In this document: one piece after another, positions 1 to 5,849 of the stretch
Numbering within the stretch: position 1 is the stretch's first letter
How the letters are laid out: every line of letters starts with the position of its first letter
From: an uncultured Bacilli bacterium
Lineage (GTDB): Bacteria; Bacillota_I; Bacilli_A; RF39; UBA660
Reading direction: 5' to 3'
Assembly: GCA_944327405.1 (NCBI GenBank)
Contig: CALVHK010000041.1
Location: forward strand, 1 to 8,363
Length of the DNA stretch: 8,363 nt
Made by a program: the position numbers and the translations under genes
The notes under the pieces: model-generated
Told to the model about the DNA's origin: nothing
What the model saw: the letters and a program-made list of their open reading frames with translations, nothing else
Databases searched by the model: none

Positions 1-21
1 ATAAATTGTAATTTGTATTAT

Positions 22-1392
22 TTATTTGATAGAAAAATAACTTTTTTCTTTATCTAATTTAACATTTTTTAAAGTAGCCATTTCTTCAACAGTTACAAAA
101 GCATACCCCTCATTTTGTAATTTTTCCATAGCCAGCAAAGCACCATCTACAGATGTTTCATATAAATCATGTAATAATACTATTGCACCATCATGGGCAT
201 TTTCTACTATATAATTTGCTATTCTATTTGCATCTTTATATTTCCAATCTTCTGTATCAAGATCCCATAGAATAGTGTACATATTAGATATTGCCTTTAT
301 ATTTGAGTTGATATTTCCATAAGGTGGTCTTAAATAAAGTGTTTCACTATTAACTACATTTCTTATCGCATCATTAGTCTTCTTTATTTCATTTATAACT
401 GCATAATCATCTAGCTTTAAAAGATTTGAATGACTATAAGTATGACTACCAATCAAATTACCCATATCATGAGCTCTTTTTAATGTATCCTTATAATCAT
501 TTACACGATCCCCTAAAACAAAAAATGTTACACGAGCATTATACTTATCTAAATTTTCCAGCAATTTATTTGTACCAATGTAGCTTGGACCATCATCAAA
601 TGTAAATGCGATTAACTTTTTATTGCTAAATTCTTTTAAATCTCTATTTCGAGTATTTGAGATATTTTCTGTTTTACTATATTTTAAATATTCATTCTTT
701 ATTATTCCATTTAATTCACTATATGGAATTAATATTCTGACTTCACCTGCTGAATAATACGCAACTTGATATGGTGGAAATATTATTTCTAATCCATCAT
801 CTATAAAATTGAAATGCTCAAAGTTATTTGAATTACTTTCTAACCCACTTTTGACCATATCTTCATCAAATTCTAAATTATTATCATTACTATATTTCAT
901 AACATAATAGTAAGAAAGAGTTGATAATCTTTCTAGAGATTTATCGTTTGCTAAAAAATCTGTAATTGACACTATCTTATCATCATTTTTATTGTAATAA
1001 TAAGATTTATCACTTCTCATATAATGATTTCCTCCTGTATATTCATAAACTGTTAAATGAACTCCTAAAATATCTTCGTTTTCACTTATTTCATAATCAG
1101 TTTTAAAATCATATTTCATTGAATTCATATTTTCTAAATCACTTATATCATTTTTAAATTCTTCTTCTTTGTTTTTTATATATTCAGTTGAATAAGCTAA
1201 TAAATTTTCATTTTTTACCTTAGGATAATTAATTTCAATCGAGTAATTATCTGTTTCTTGCTTTTCATATAAATTATTTTTAGAGTTACTAAAGCATAAG
1301 CTAAAAATTCCAATCATCAAGACTATAATCAAACTTAAAAATATTTTTCCAAATTTTGTTAATCTTCTTTTGTGAATTTTTTTATATTTCAT
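22..1392 (-). CDS. Membrane-anchored polysaccharide (peptidoglycan) deacetylase, PdaC-like
   Basis: This 456-residue protein starts at the ATG at 1390-1392, which follows an AGAGGTG ribosome binding site by seven bases. An in-frame TTG 18 bases upstream precedes that site and is rejected. A basic N-terminus and one membrane segment (about residues 15-33) anchor it outside the cell. Residues about 48-230 look like the paired DUF4163 and DUF3298 (RsiV-like) domains. Residues about 258-440 are a NodB deacetylase domain with all its motifs: TFDDGP (264-269, catalytic base D266, metal ligand D267), HTYSH (317-321, metal ligands H317 and H321), RPPYG (355-359), DLDTEDW (377-383) and LLHD (406-409). 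The same domain order occurs in Bacillus subtilis PdaC, which deacetylates MurNAc in peptidoglycan. The exact substrate here is inferred. It has its own extended -10 promoter. It may be host or element cargo. Confidence 0.9.
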   Translation of the reverse strand: MKYKKIHKRRLTKFGKIFLSLIIVLMIGIFSLCFSNSKNNLYEKQETDNYSIEINYPKVKNENLLAYSTEYIKNKEEEFKNDISDLENMNSMKYDFKTDYEISENEDILGVHLTVYEYTGGNHYMRSDKSYYYNKNDDKIVSITDFLANDKSLERLSTLSYYYVMKYSNDNNLEFDEDMVKSGLESNSNNFEHFNFIDDGLEIIFPPYQVAYYSAGEVRILIPYSELNGIIKNEYLKYSKTENISNTRNRDLKEFSNKKLIAFTFDDGPSYIGTNKLLENLDKYNARVTFFVLGDRVNDYKDTLKRAHDMGNLIGSHTYSHSNLLKLDDYAVINEIKKTNDAIRNVVNSETLYLRPPYGNINSNIKAISNMYTILWDLDTEDWKYKDANRIANYIVENAHDGAIVLLHDLYETSVDGALLAMEKLQNEGYAFVTVEEMATLKNVKLDKEKSYFSIK

Positions 1393-1433
1393 ACTACAAC
1401 ACCTCTTCAAATTACTATTTATCTGTCTGTTTA

Positions 1434-1442
1434 ATTATATCA
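1434..1442 (-). promoter_or_regulatory. Extended -10 promoter of the deacetylase gene
   Basis: On the minus strand this reads TGATATAAT, a perfect TATAAT preceded by TGn, about 42 bases upstream of the deacetylase start codon. No convincing -35 box is seen at 17 bases, as expected for an extended -10 promoter. The same block, including flanking TTTAATTATATCA on the plus strand, recurs before the small gene at 1523-1813. Confidence 0.6.
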
Positions 1443-1522
1443 TACTTTTTACATATTTTTTTATTAATATACTAATCATAAGATTACTATTTTACTAACA
1501 TTTTATTTTATATAATATATCA

Positions 1523-1813
1523 TTATATATCAGAATATAATTTCTCAATTAAATCATATTCTCCTCCTAATTGAGCATATAATTCAGATATTTTATTTTC
1601 ATATTCTTCTTTCTTATTGTTATATTCAATAAGTTTCTTTTTTTGAAAGAAGAAAGGTTTATTATCTTCTAAGTGGCCAATTAATGTTTGATAAGACTTT
1701 ATTCTATTATCTATCATTCTTATATTTATATTTGAATCTTCAATAGCATATCTAATATTTAGTTTTAATAATGATTTAAATAACTCATTATCATCATTTT
1801 TCTTTTTAGTCAT
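1523..1813 (-). CDS. Small charged, probably coiled-coil protein of unknown function
   Basis: This is a 96-residue protein I do not recognise. The start ATG (1811-1813) follows a strong GGAGGTG site by four bases, so it is very probably translated. There is no signal peptide, membrane segment or cysteine. The N-terminus is basic (MTKKK), and residues about 30-90 are rich in Lys, Glu, Asn and Ile with helical, coiled-coil character. It stands divergent to the XRE regulator at 1932-2381 with 118 bases between the start codons. Its extended -10 promoter adjoins a palindromic operator-like region, so it may be controlled by that regulator. Such regulator and small-gene pairs are common in phage and mobile-element control regions, but a toxin, antitoxin or antirepressor role would be a guess. 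No strong terminator follows it: the AT-rich gap to the deacetylase gene has only a 5-bp hairpin. Confidence 0.7.
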   Translation of the reverse strand: MTKKKNDDNELFKSLLKLNIRYAIEDSNINIRMIDNRIKSYQTLIGHLEDNKPFFFQKKKLIEYNNKKEEYENKISELYAQLGGEYDLIEKLYSDI

Positions 1814-1850
1814 AATGCACCTCCAATACTTAAATATTTATTACAATTTA

Positions 1851-1859
1851 ATTATATCA
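1851..1859 (-). promoter_or_regulatory. Extended -10 promoter of the 96-residue protein gene
   Basis: The minus strand reads TGATATAAT, a perfect -10 hexamer with the TGn extension, 37 bases upstream of the start codon of the gene at 1523-1813. The -35 position falls inside the inverted repeat at 1863-1896, which would let a protein bound there block this promoter. Confidence 0.6.
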
Positions 1860-1862
1860 CTT

Positions 1863-1899
1863 TTTTAACGAATAATCTTCGGTTTCGTAGTTAAAACTA
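1863..1899. promoter_or_regulatory. Operator-like inverted repeats between divergent genes
   Basis: The arms TTTTAAC (1863-1869) and GTTAAAA (1890-1896) are exact reverse complements. A second nested palindrome has arms TAGTT and AACTA around AA (1888-1899). A CGAA at 1869-1872 and TTCG at 1878-1881 and 1884-1887 add further symmetry. The block lies between the XRE regulator and the divergent small gene, covering the -35 region of the latter. It is a good candidate binding site for the adjacent regulator, by analogy with autoregulated XRE repressors. Binding is inferred. Confidence 0.45.
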
Positions 1900-1931
1900 A
1901 TTTTAATGGGACAATAGTATCGGTGATAGTT

Positions 1932-2381
1932 ATGTTTGATAATAATTTACGATATGCTAGAGAAGAATTAGAAATGACACAATCTGAACTGGGTTATATA
2001 TTTGGTGTATCTGATTCAGCAGTTAGATCATGGGAAACTGCTCACGATTCAATACCTTTACCTAAACTAATTAAATTTTGTGATATGTATGATTTCTCAT
2101 TAGATTTTATATGTGGTTTAATTAGAAAGAATATTACTTATGGTCATTTTAAAACTGACAAAGTTAAAATTAGTAAAAAATTAAAAGAGTTAAGAAAAAG
2201 TTTAAATCTATCTCAACAAAAATTATCTGATGATTGCAAAATATCTCAAACAACATATAGTGGTTATGAAACAGGTCATTATCTAATTAATACAACTAAT
2301 CTTTATTATATTTGTAAAACTTATAATGTTTCTATGGATTGGATTGTTGGAAGAACTAATAATCAAAAAATAGGCAAATAA
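1932..2381 (+). CDS. XRE-family transcriptional regulator with two tandem HTH domains
   Basis: This 149-residue cytoplasmic DNA-binding protein carries two Cro/C1-type helix-turn-helix domains. The first covers residues about 3-60 (MTQSELGYIFGVSDSAVRSWE at its core). The second covers about 75-138 (LSQQKLSDDCKISQTTYSGYE). There is no peptidase, sensor or membrane domain. I chose the ATG at 1932 because GGTGAT, which matches the extended Shine-Dalgarno sequence, ends five bases before it. The GTG at 1923 is part of that site. It is the only plus-strand gene in the window and faces away from the gene at 1523-1813 across palindromes that may be its operator. It ends in a terminator shared with the convergent gene at 2424-2819. 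Its likely job is to control itself and its neighbours on the putative element; targets are inferred. Confidence 0.85.
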   Translation: MFDNNLRYAREELEMTQSELGYIFGVSDSAVRSWETAHDSIPLPKLIKFCDMYDFSLDFICGLIRKNITYGHFKTDKVKISKKLKELRKSLNLSQQKLSDDCKISQTTYSGYETGHYLINTTNLYYICKTYNVSMDWIVGRTNNQKIGK

Positions 2382-2425
2382 AAAAAGCGAGAGTATGCTA
2401 AAAAAAATAACATATTCTCGCTTTT
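2381..2425. terminator. Bidirectional intrinsic terminator
   Basis: GCGAGAGTATG (2387-2397) pairs with CATATTCTCGC (2411-2421) with one G-T wobble, around a 13-base A-rich loop. The stem is extended by AAAA/TTTT, so each strand ends in a U-tract. It lies exactly between the convergent stops of the XRE regulator and the 131-residue gene and overlaps both stop codons, so it serves both. Confidence 0.88.
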
Positions 2426-2819
2426 ATAATACATTTAGTGAATAACAATAATCATATACATTTAATTGTTCATTGATTTTGGTATTTATTTCTTCATTAT
2501 TAAAGTCATATTGAAAGATATTAAACAGCATTTCTAATGAAAACTTTCGCTTTTCTAATAATGATAGCTCCATATACTTTGCTGAAATAAATAATAGGTT
2601 CTTATATTTAGCAAAGTTAGTTATTACATTTTTAGATTCATGATCTAGTATTAATAATACATTTTTTAGAAGTTTAATGAAGTTATTAATATCATAAATA
2701 GGTGTAAACCCTATATCTTCAAGTAGGTGTATTGCTAATCTAATCTTATCAATTCCTTTTAAATCATCAAACATATTAACTAAATCAATAACTTTCTCGG
2801 TATTATCATCTAATAACAT
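2424..2819 (-). CDS. Hypothetical helical protein of 131 residues
   Basis: I do not recognise this protein. The start ATG (2817-2819) is well supported by AAAGGAG seven bases upstream. It is predominantly helical, with leucine and isoleucine-rich stretches (about residues 43-60 and 78-105), no signal peptide and no obvious membrane span, so it is probably cytoplasmic. It lies 172 bases downstream of the relaxase gene on the same strand and ends in the terminator shared with the XRE regulator. Its leader holds two small tandem palindromes. Position suggests an accessory or control gene of the mobilizable element, but nothing in the sequence defines a function. Confidence 0.65.
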   Translation of the reverse strand: MLLDDNTEKVIDLVNMFDDLKGIDKIRLAIHLLEDIGFTPIYDINNFIKLLKNVLLILDHESKNVITNFAKYKNLLFISAKYMELSLLEKRKFSLEMLFNIFQYDFNNEEINTKINEQLNVYDYCYSLNVL

Positions 2820-2840
2820 AAATATTCTCCTTTCAAATAC

Positions 2841-2865
2841 GCCATTTAAGGCACTTTATTTAAAG
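2841..2865. repeat. Two tandem short palindromes upstream of the 131-residue gene
   Basis: GCCATTTAAGGC (2841-2852, arms GCC/GGC) is followed at once by CTTTATTTAAAG (2854-2865, arms CTTTA/TAAAG). They lie just upstream of the ribosome binding site of the gene at 2424-2819 and could be an operator or short leader hairpins. No clear promoter could be assigned nearby. Confidence 0.3.
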
Positions 2866-2991
2866 AACAGATAAGAGATTAAACCTTAACTTAAAACTCA
2901 ACTATAAGCATTTAAATAGGGTATAATTTCAAATTTCTGTTTTTCTATTTATCACTCTAACAATCAAAAAAATCAAGAGTATTTTTTAAAT

Positions 2992-3702
2992 TTATCTACT
3001 TAAATCAAAATCATCTTTATCGTATTCTTCTTCATCATAATCTCTAACTCTTTCTTTATAATAATCTGGTGCTTCAACATAATCAAATAATTCATCTTGT
3101 TTAGTTGTTCCTTTAGATATTCTTACAACATCTCCCATATCAAACTCACTATTATCATAACAATCTTTAACAACATCAGCAGTTTCATCTTTAGTATAAT
3201 CATTACCTCGTTGTAATAATTTTCTTAAAAATTTCTTTAATAGTTGAAATAGTTCACTTAATCTATAAATTAAACTTCTATTTTCTTGTTCTAGGTTTTG
3301 ATTTTCATATTCTAGTTTACTTATTTCTTTCCTATATTTTTGATTTTCTTTTTCTAGTGATTTATAACTATTAGCATAACTATCAACTTTATTAAATATT
3401 GTTTGTAGTTTAGGTTGCAATTCCATTACTTTTTTAGATTCATTAATAACATTATTCATACTATCAAAAGTTTCTTTTTCTAAAATAACATGTTTATTAT
3501 CAAAAGGAATCTTTTTATTTGTTTTCATTTGTTCTTCAAACTCACTCATCGCTTTATCTAATCTATCACTTTTAGCATTTAATTCGTGATTTAATTTTTT
3601 AGTAAGTTGTTTATATTCTTTTATTTTAATGTGTTTATTATCACTACCTTTAATACCTCGTTCTAGATCATAACCTTTTTCAGTTAGACTTTTATGATAC
3701 AT
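2992..3702 (-). CDS. MobV/Pre relaxase, C-terminal part separated by a frameshift
   Basis: This frame continues the relaxase whose N-terminal part lies at 3684-4283. Homologous reading starts before the listed ATG, right after the A-run at 3745-3749, with KQYIRDKIHLSQLQD leading into MYHKSL. The segment YDLERGIKGSDNKH (listed residues 11-24) is typical of MobV proteins just after the catalytic domain. The rest is a long Glu/Lys/Asn-rich coiled coil (about 25-160) and a very acidic tail (about 215-234), as in Pre/Mob proteins. There is no Shine-Dalgarno sequence before the ATG at 3702, so separate translation is unlikely. Restoring one base joins both frames into a protein of about 430 residues, a normal length for the family (pMV158 MobM has 494). 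Confidence 0.85.
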   Translation of the reverse strand: MYHKSLTEKGYDLERGIKGSDNKHIKIKEYKQLTKKLNHELNAKSDRLDKAMSEFEEQMKTNKKIPFDNKHVILEKETFDSMNNVINESKKVMELQPKLQTIFNKVDSYANSYKSLEKENQKYRKEISKLEYENQNLEQENRSLIYRLSELFQLLKKFLRKLLQRGNDYTKDETADVVKDCYDNSEFDMGDVVRISKGTTKQDELFDYVEAPDYYKERVRDYDEEEYDKDDFDLSR

Positions 3703-4283
3703 ATCTTGTAATTGTGATAGGTGTATTTTATCTCTAATATATTGTTTTTAGATATGGTATATCTTTCAGTATTAGTTCTCTTATCCAATTTCTTAACAAG
3801 TGGAACAACAACACAATGAACATGAGGTGTTAATTCATCTAAATGGACAGTTGCATGTAAAATTTGTTCTTTTTTATAACCTAAATCTTTATAAACAAAT
3901 TCCATACAAGTATCTGCCCATTCTTTTATTTGCTCTCTAGACATACCATCAAAGAAAGTATGAGTAGCAGTAAAAATTAATTCATCAGCAACACAATTTT
4001 TGGAACTATTTAACATTTCATGGTATCTTTTCTTTCTATCAGCTCGTTCAGTTTTCATTCTTTCTTCGTGTTCTTTTTTATATTCTTTTGTTAGTTTATC
4101 AAAACCTTTAGTATATTTCATATCTAGTGGAACAAGTTCTATATTATTTTTACTTAATTCTATTTTAATATCTTTATTTGATTGATAAGCTTTCTTTTCT
4201 CGCTTATTATGTGATCCTATTTGGGCTAAATCAGGTATAGTCATAATAGGTTCACTTCTAAATATTGCATAATTTAATTCCAT
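3684..4283 (-). CDS. MobV/Pre family relaxase, N-terminal catalytic part (frameshifted)
   Basis: This is the DNA-nicking domain of a plasmid mobilization relaxase, which cuts oriT and pilots one strand during conjugal transfer. Motif I is NYAIFR near the start. SHNKRE (24-29) places H25 at the position of the catalytic histidine of pMV158 MobM (H22). Motif III HLDE...PHVH (H147, D149, E150, H154, H156) is the metal-binding signature. The start ATG follows GGAG by nine bases. Family similarity ends at residue 179 (TISK). The last 20 residues are out of frame because the A-run at 3745-3749 has five bases where six would keep the frame. The element either has a dead relaxase, carries a sequencing or assembly error, or shifts frame at T-AAA-AAC. 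A helper conjugation apparatus would be needed in any case. Confidence 0.92.
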   Translation of the reverse strand: MELNYAIFRSEPIMTIPDLAQIGSHNKREKKAYQSNKDIKIELSKNNIELVPLDMKYTKGFDKLTKEYKKEHEERMKTERADRKKRYHEMLNSSKNCVADELIFTATHTFFDGMSREQIKEWADTCMEFVYKDLGYKKEQILHATVHLDELTPHVHCVVVPLVKKLDKRTNTERYTISKNNILEIKYTYHNYKICIIKV

Positions 4284-4312
4284 ATATCATTTCTCCTTTC
4301 TTTTTAAACAAC

Positions 4313-4341
4313 AAAAAAGATATGTCGTTAAACATACCTTT
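4313..4341 (-). terminator. Intrinsic terminator (or oriT-like hairpin) between the HhH-GPD gene and mobV
   Basis: Read on the minus strand, AAAGGTATGT pairs with ACATATCTTT (10 bp with one G-T wobble) around TTAACG and runs into six T residues. It starts eight bases after the stop codon of the HhH-GPD gene, so termination is the simplest reading. It also lies directly upstream of the relaxase gene, where MobV elements keep oriT. No clear promoter for mobV lies between the hairpin and its start. Confidence 0.65.
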
Positions 4342-4348
4342 AATTACA

Positions 4349-5332
4349 TTAATCATCATATCTCTTGTTATAATGACAATAATTTCTTATCTTACATTTC
4401 TCGCAGTTAGGGTGTTCTCCACAAATGTTAGCAGATCTTAATAAACAAAATTGTTGGATTATTGATTCTACGATTATCTCATCACAGTTATTTAATTCAG
4501 CAATCTTTTTTATAATATTTAATACTTGTTGTTCAGTAGCATTAGCATTTTCAACAATTCCTAGTCTATGACTACCAAATAATCTTTCTAATTGAGAACT
4601 CTTTTTGCAAGTATTAACTCCAACTCTTTTTAAATAATCATAAGCAAAAGCTCGTCCAACTTGTATTAATTTATATTTACCACTGTTAAACATATTTGCT
4701 ATGTCATTAGGTTTTTCTTTACTTACAAACTTATCTAAACTTCCATAATCTTTTTCTATTTGTTCTAATACCATTATATTTTTAGATAATGCTTTCATTT
4801 GATAACTAATCATTGGGTTAGTGCAATGAATCTTCCTTAACTTATTAACTAAAACACTTGGTTCAACAACTTTTAAATAATTCTTATTATAATTATGAAA
4901 TATTTCATCAATAGCATCCATATTTTCCCTAATATTATTATCTCCCCATCTATGATTAGAAAGTAGAGCAATTATTAATGCCTTTAAATGTTCTTCAAAA
5001 GAATATTTTTTACCTTTCTTTCTTGATTTAACATTATTAACTAAATCTTTAATATCTCTCATATAATCGTAATTGATTTTTTCCATACTTTCTTTTATAA
5101 GAGGGTATATATCTTTTAAATCATTATCATCTAATAAAGTAATATTTTTAACCATTTCATAGTTAGGATTATATATTTCTTCCTTATCAATACAATTCTT
5201 TAATACATCTATAACTTCTGCATTAGATAAATACTTTACTTTCTCAATAGGAAATACAACTTTATTTACCTTAACATATTTTATCAGCAAAGGAATTAAT
5301 TCACTATTTTTAAAAATTTCCTTATTTTCCAT
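4349..5332 (-). CDS. Fe-S HhH-GPD (endonuclease III/MutY-like) protein, possibly non-catalytic
   Basis: The ATG at 5330-5332 gives 327 residues. A GTG 15 bases upstream lies inside the only Shine-Dalgarno-like sequence (AAAGTGAG) and is rejected. Residues about 1-95 match nothing I know. Residues about 110-300 look like the HhH-GPD fold of DNA base-excision glycosylases, with the hairpin segment QVGRAFAYDYLKRVG at 224-238. The end carries four cysteines, C304-x5-C310-x2-C313-x5-C319, close to the [4Fe-4S] loop of Nth and MutY. Two key residues seem absent: the lyase Lys after GR is A228, and the catalytic Asp expected in the KKSSQLERLFG segment appears to be S245. It may therefore bind DNA without cutting it. 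It sits between the putative element end and the relaxase, suggesting a role in element DNA processing or maintenance; this is inference. Confidence 0.75.
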   Translation of the reverse strand: MENKEIFKNSELIPLLIKYVKVNKVVFPIEKVKYLSNAEVIDVLKNCIDKEEIYNPNYEMVKNITLLDDNDLKDIYPLIKESMEKINYDYMRDIKDLVNNVKSRKKGKKYSFEEHLKALIIALLSNHRWGDNNIRENMDAIDEIFHNYNKNYLKVVEPSVLVNKLRKIHCTNPMISYQMKALSKNIMVLEQIEKDYGSLDKFVSKEKPNDIANMFNSGKYKLIQVGRAFAYDYLKRVGVNTCKKSSQLERLFGSHRLGIVENANATEQQVLNIIKKIAELNNCDEIIVESIIQQFCLLRSANICGEHPNCEKCKIRNYCHYNKRYDD

Positions 5333-5386
5333 AAAAAAATATCTCACTTTCTAAATTTTAGCCTTTAACTAATAAAGTGAAATATT
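5333..5386 (-). terminator. Terminator-like hairpin overlapping the ribosome binding site of the HhH-GPD gene
   Basis: On the minus strand AATATTTCACTTT (5374-5386) pairs with AAAGTGAGATATT (5338-5350) with one wobble, across a 23-base loop, and is followed by seven T residues that end at the ATG. The 3' arm contains the only Shine-Dalgarno-like sequence of the gene. The structure could stop transcripts arriving from spoIVA, hide the ribosome binding site, or both. Confidence 0.5.
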
Positions 5387-5395
5387 GCCTTTTAT

Positions 5396-5410
5396 CCTTA
5401 TTTTATAAGG
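5396..5410. repeat. Perfect palindrome next to the spoIVA junction
   Basis: CCTTAT and ATAAGG flank a TTT loop. On the plus strand a T-rich stretch follows, but no plus-strand gene ends here. Together with the larger hairpin at 5333-5386 it forms a structured leader between the broken spoIVA and the element's first gene. Confidence 0.5.
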
Positions 5411-5429
5411 TATTTCTTTATTTTTATAT

Positions 5430-5458
5430 TTGGGTATCACTTATTCAACAACACCCAA
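5430..5458. other. Imperfect inverted repeat at the spoIVA junction (candidate attachment site)
   Basis: The 29-bp stretch begins TTGGGT (5430-5435) and ends ACCCAA (5453-5458), exact reverse complements, with only weak symmetry inside. SpoIVA coding similarity ends at the TGG codon at 5455-5457, inside the right arm. A symmetrical site astride the point where a conserved gene turns into foreign DNA is what an attL or attR of a site-specific recombinase, especially a large serine recombinase, would look like. The partner site is not in the window, so the exact crossover cannot be fixed. Confidence 0.4.
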
Positions 5459-5817
5459 GGAGTTTTAACCATTCTAGGACCATTTTCATCTTCATAACCT
5501 TTACAGTTTGGAATAACATATCCTACACAGTCAATTAATTTTACACTAGCTTCTAAACCTTCTATTTTTATTTTTGCAGCAGTGCTTGGTACAAATTTAG
5601 GTTCTGTTGTCATTATGGTTTTTCCTTGTGCAGACTGTGGTATTTCATCAAGTGCTCTTTTTCTTTCATATTCGTCTTCAATATTAGGAACAACTAAAGT
5701 TTCTATCATTTTTTTTATGAATGTAGATTTACCTGTTCTAACAGCACCCACTATACCAAAATAAATATCACCACCTGTTCTTTCAGTAATGCTTTTAATT
5801 ATTTCCATTTTTTCCAT
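5437..5817 (-). pseudogene. spoIVA: Stage IV sporulation protein A, truncated to its N-terminal ATPase region
   Basis: The first 121 residues are unmistakably SpoIVA, the ATPase that polymerises on the forespore surface as the base layer of the spore coat. ERTGGDIYFGIVGAVRTGKS contains the P-loop (GAVRTGKS, 24-31). SAQGKTIMTTEPKFVPS (62-78) and LIDCVGY (94-100, Walker B Asp at 96) follow, then KGYEDENGPRM and TPW. Family members continue with a Tyr- and Pro-rich stretch and run to about 490 residues. Here five unrelated residues (VLLNK) and a stop follow W121. The start ATG is preceded by an AGGGAT site. The missing part is not elsewhere in the window. The product would lack the rest of the ATPase domain and the whole coat-assembly region, so it is very unlikely to work unless the gene is rejoined by excision. 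Confidence 0.93.
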
Positions 5818-5849
5818 TAATTTATCCCTACTTTCATATTTTCTATTTA

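Larger units (their letters stand above)
1..5454. mobile_element. Putative mobilizable element inserted in spoIVA (left end outside the window)
   Basis: The right boundary is where spoIVA coding similarity stops, at about 5454. Inward lie the HhH-GPD gene, a MobV relaxase, an unknown gene and an XRE regulator, a gene set typical of integrative mobilizable elements or integrated plasmids. The minimum span supported by content is about 2424-5454. The genes at 22-2381 may be its control and cargo region or may be host DNA. No integrase, transposase or second attachment site is seen, so the left limit given here is only the window edge. Confidence 0.5.

Noticed and set aside
1460..1500. Hairpin with TAATC/GATTA arms downstream of the 96-residue gene
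   Set aside because: The stem is only five base pairs and not followed by a clean T-tract, so it is not called a terminator.
2921..2985. Possible small plus-strand RNA: TATAAT at 2921-2926 followed by ACTCT/AGAGT and a T-run near 2980
   Set aside because: The -35 is unconvincing and the stem is only five base pairs around a long loop; in such AT-rich DNA this can arise by chance.
2992..3702. Separate gene starting at the ATG at 3702
   Set aside because: There is no ribosome binding site, and clear relaxase sequence continues upstream of this ATG in the same frame to the A-run at 3745-3749, so it is the shifted 3' half of mobV.
4000..4185. Plus-strand open frame of 61 codons
   Set aside because: It lies wholly antisense to the conserved MobV catalytic domain, has low-complexity Ser/Phe/Leu composition and no good ribosome binding site.
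1..5436. Integrase, transposase or the rest of spoIVA
   Set aside because: I looked for tyrosine or serine recombinase motifs and for the SpoIVA C-terminal region among the proteins on both strands and saw none; they must lie outside the window if present.
5582..5764. Plus-strand open frame of 60 codons
   Set aside because: It is antisense to the conserved P-loop region of spoIVA and has no family resemblance.
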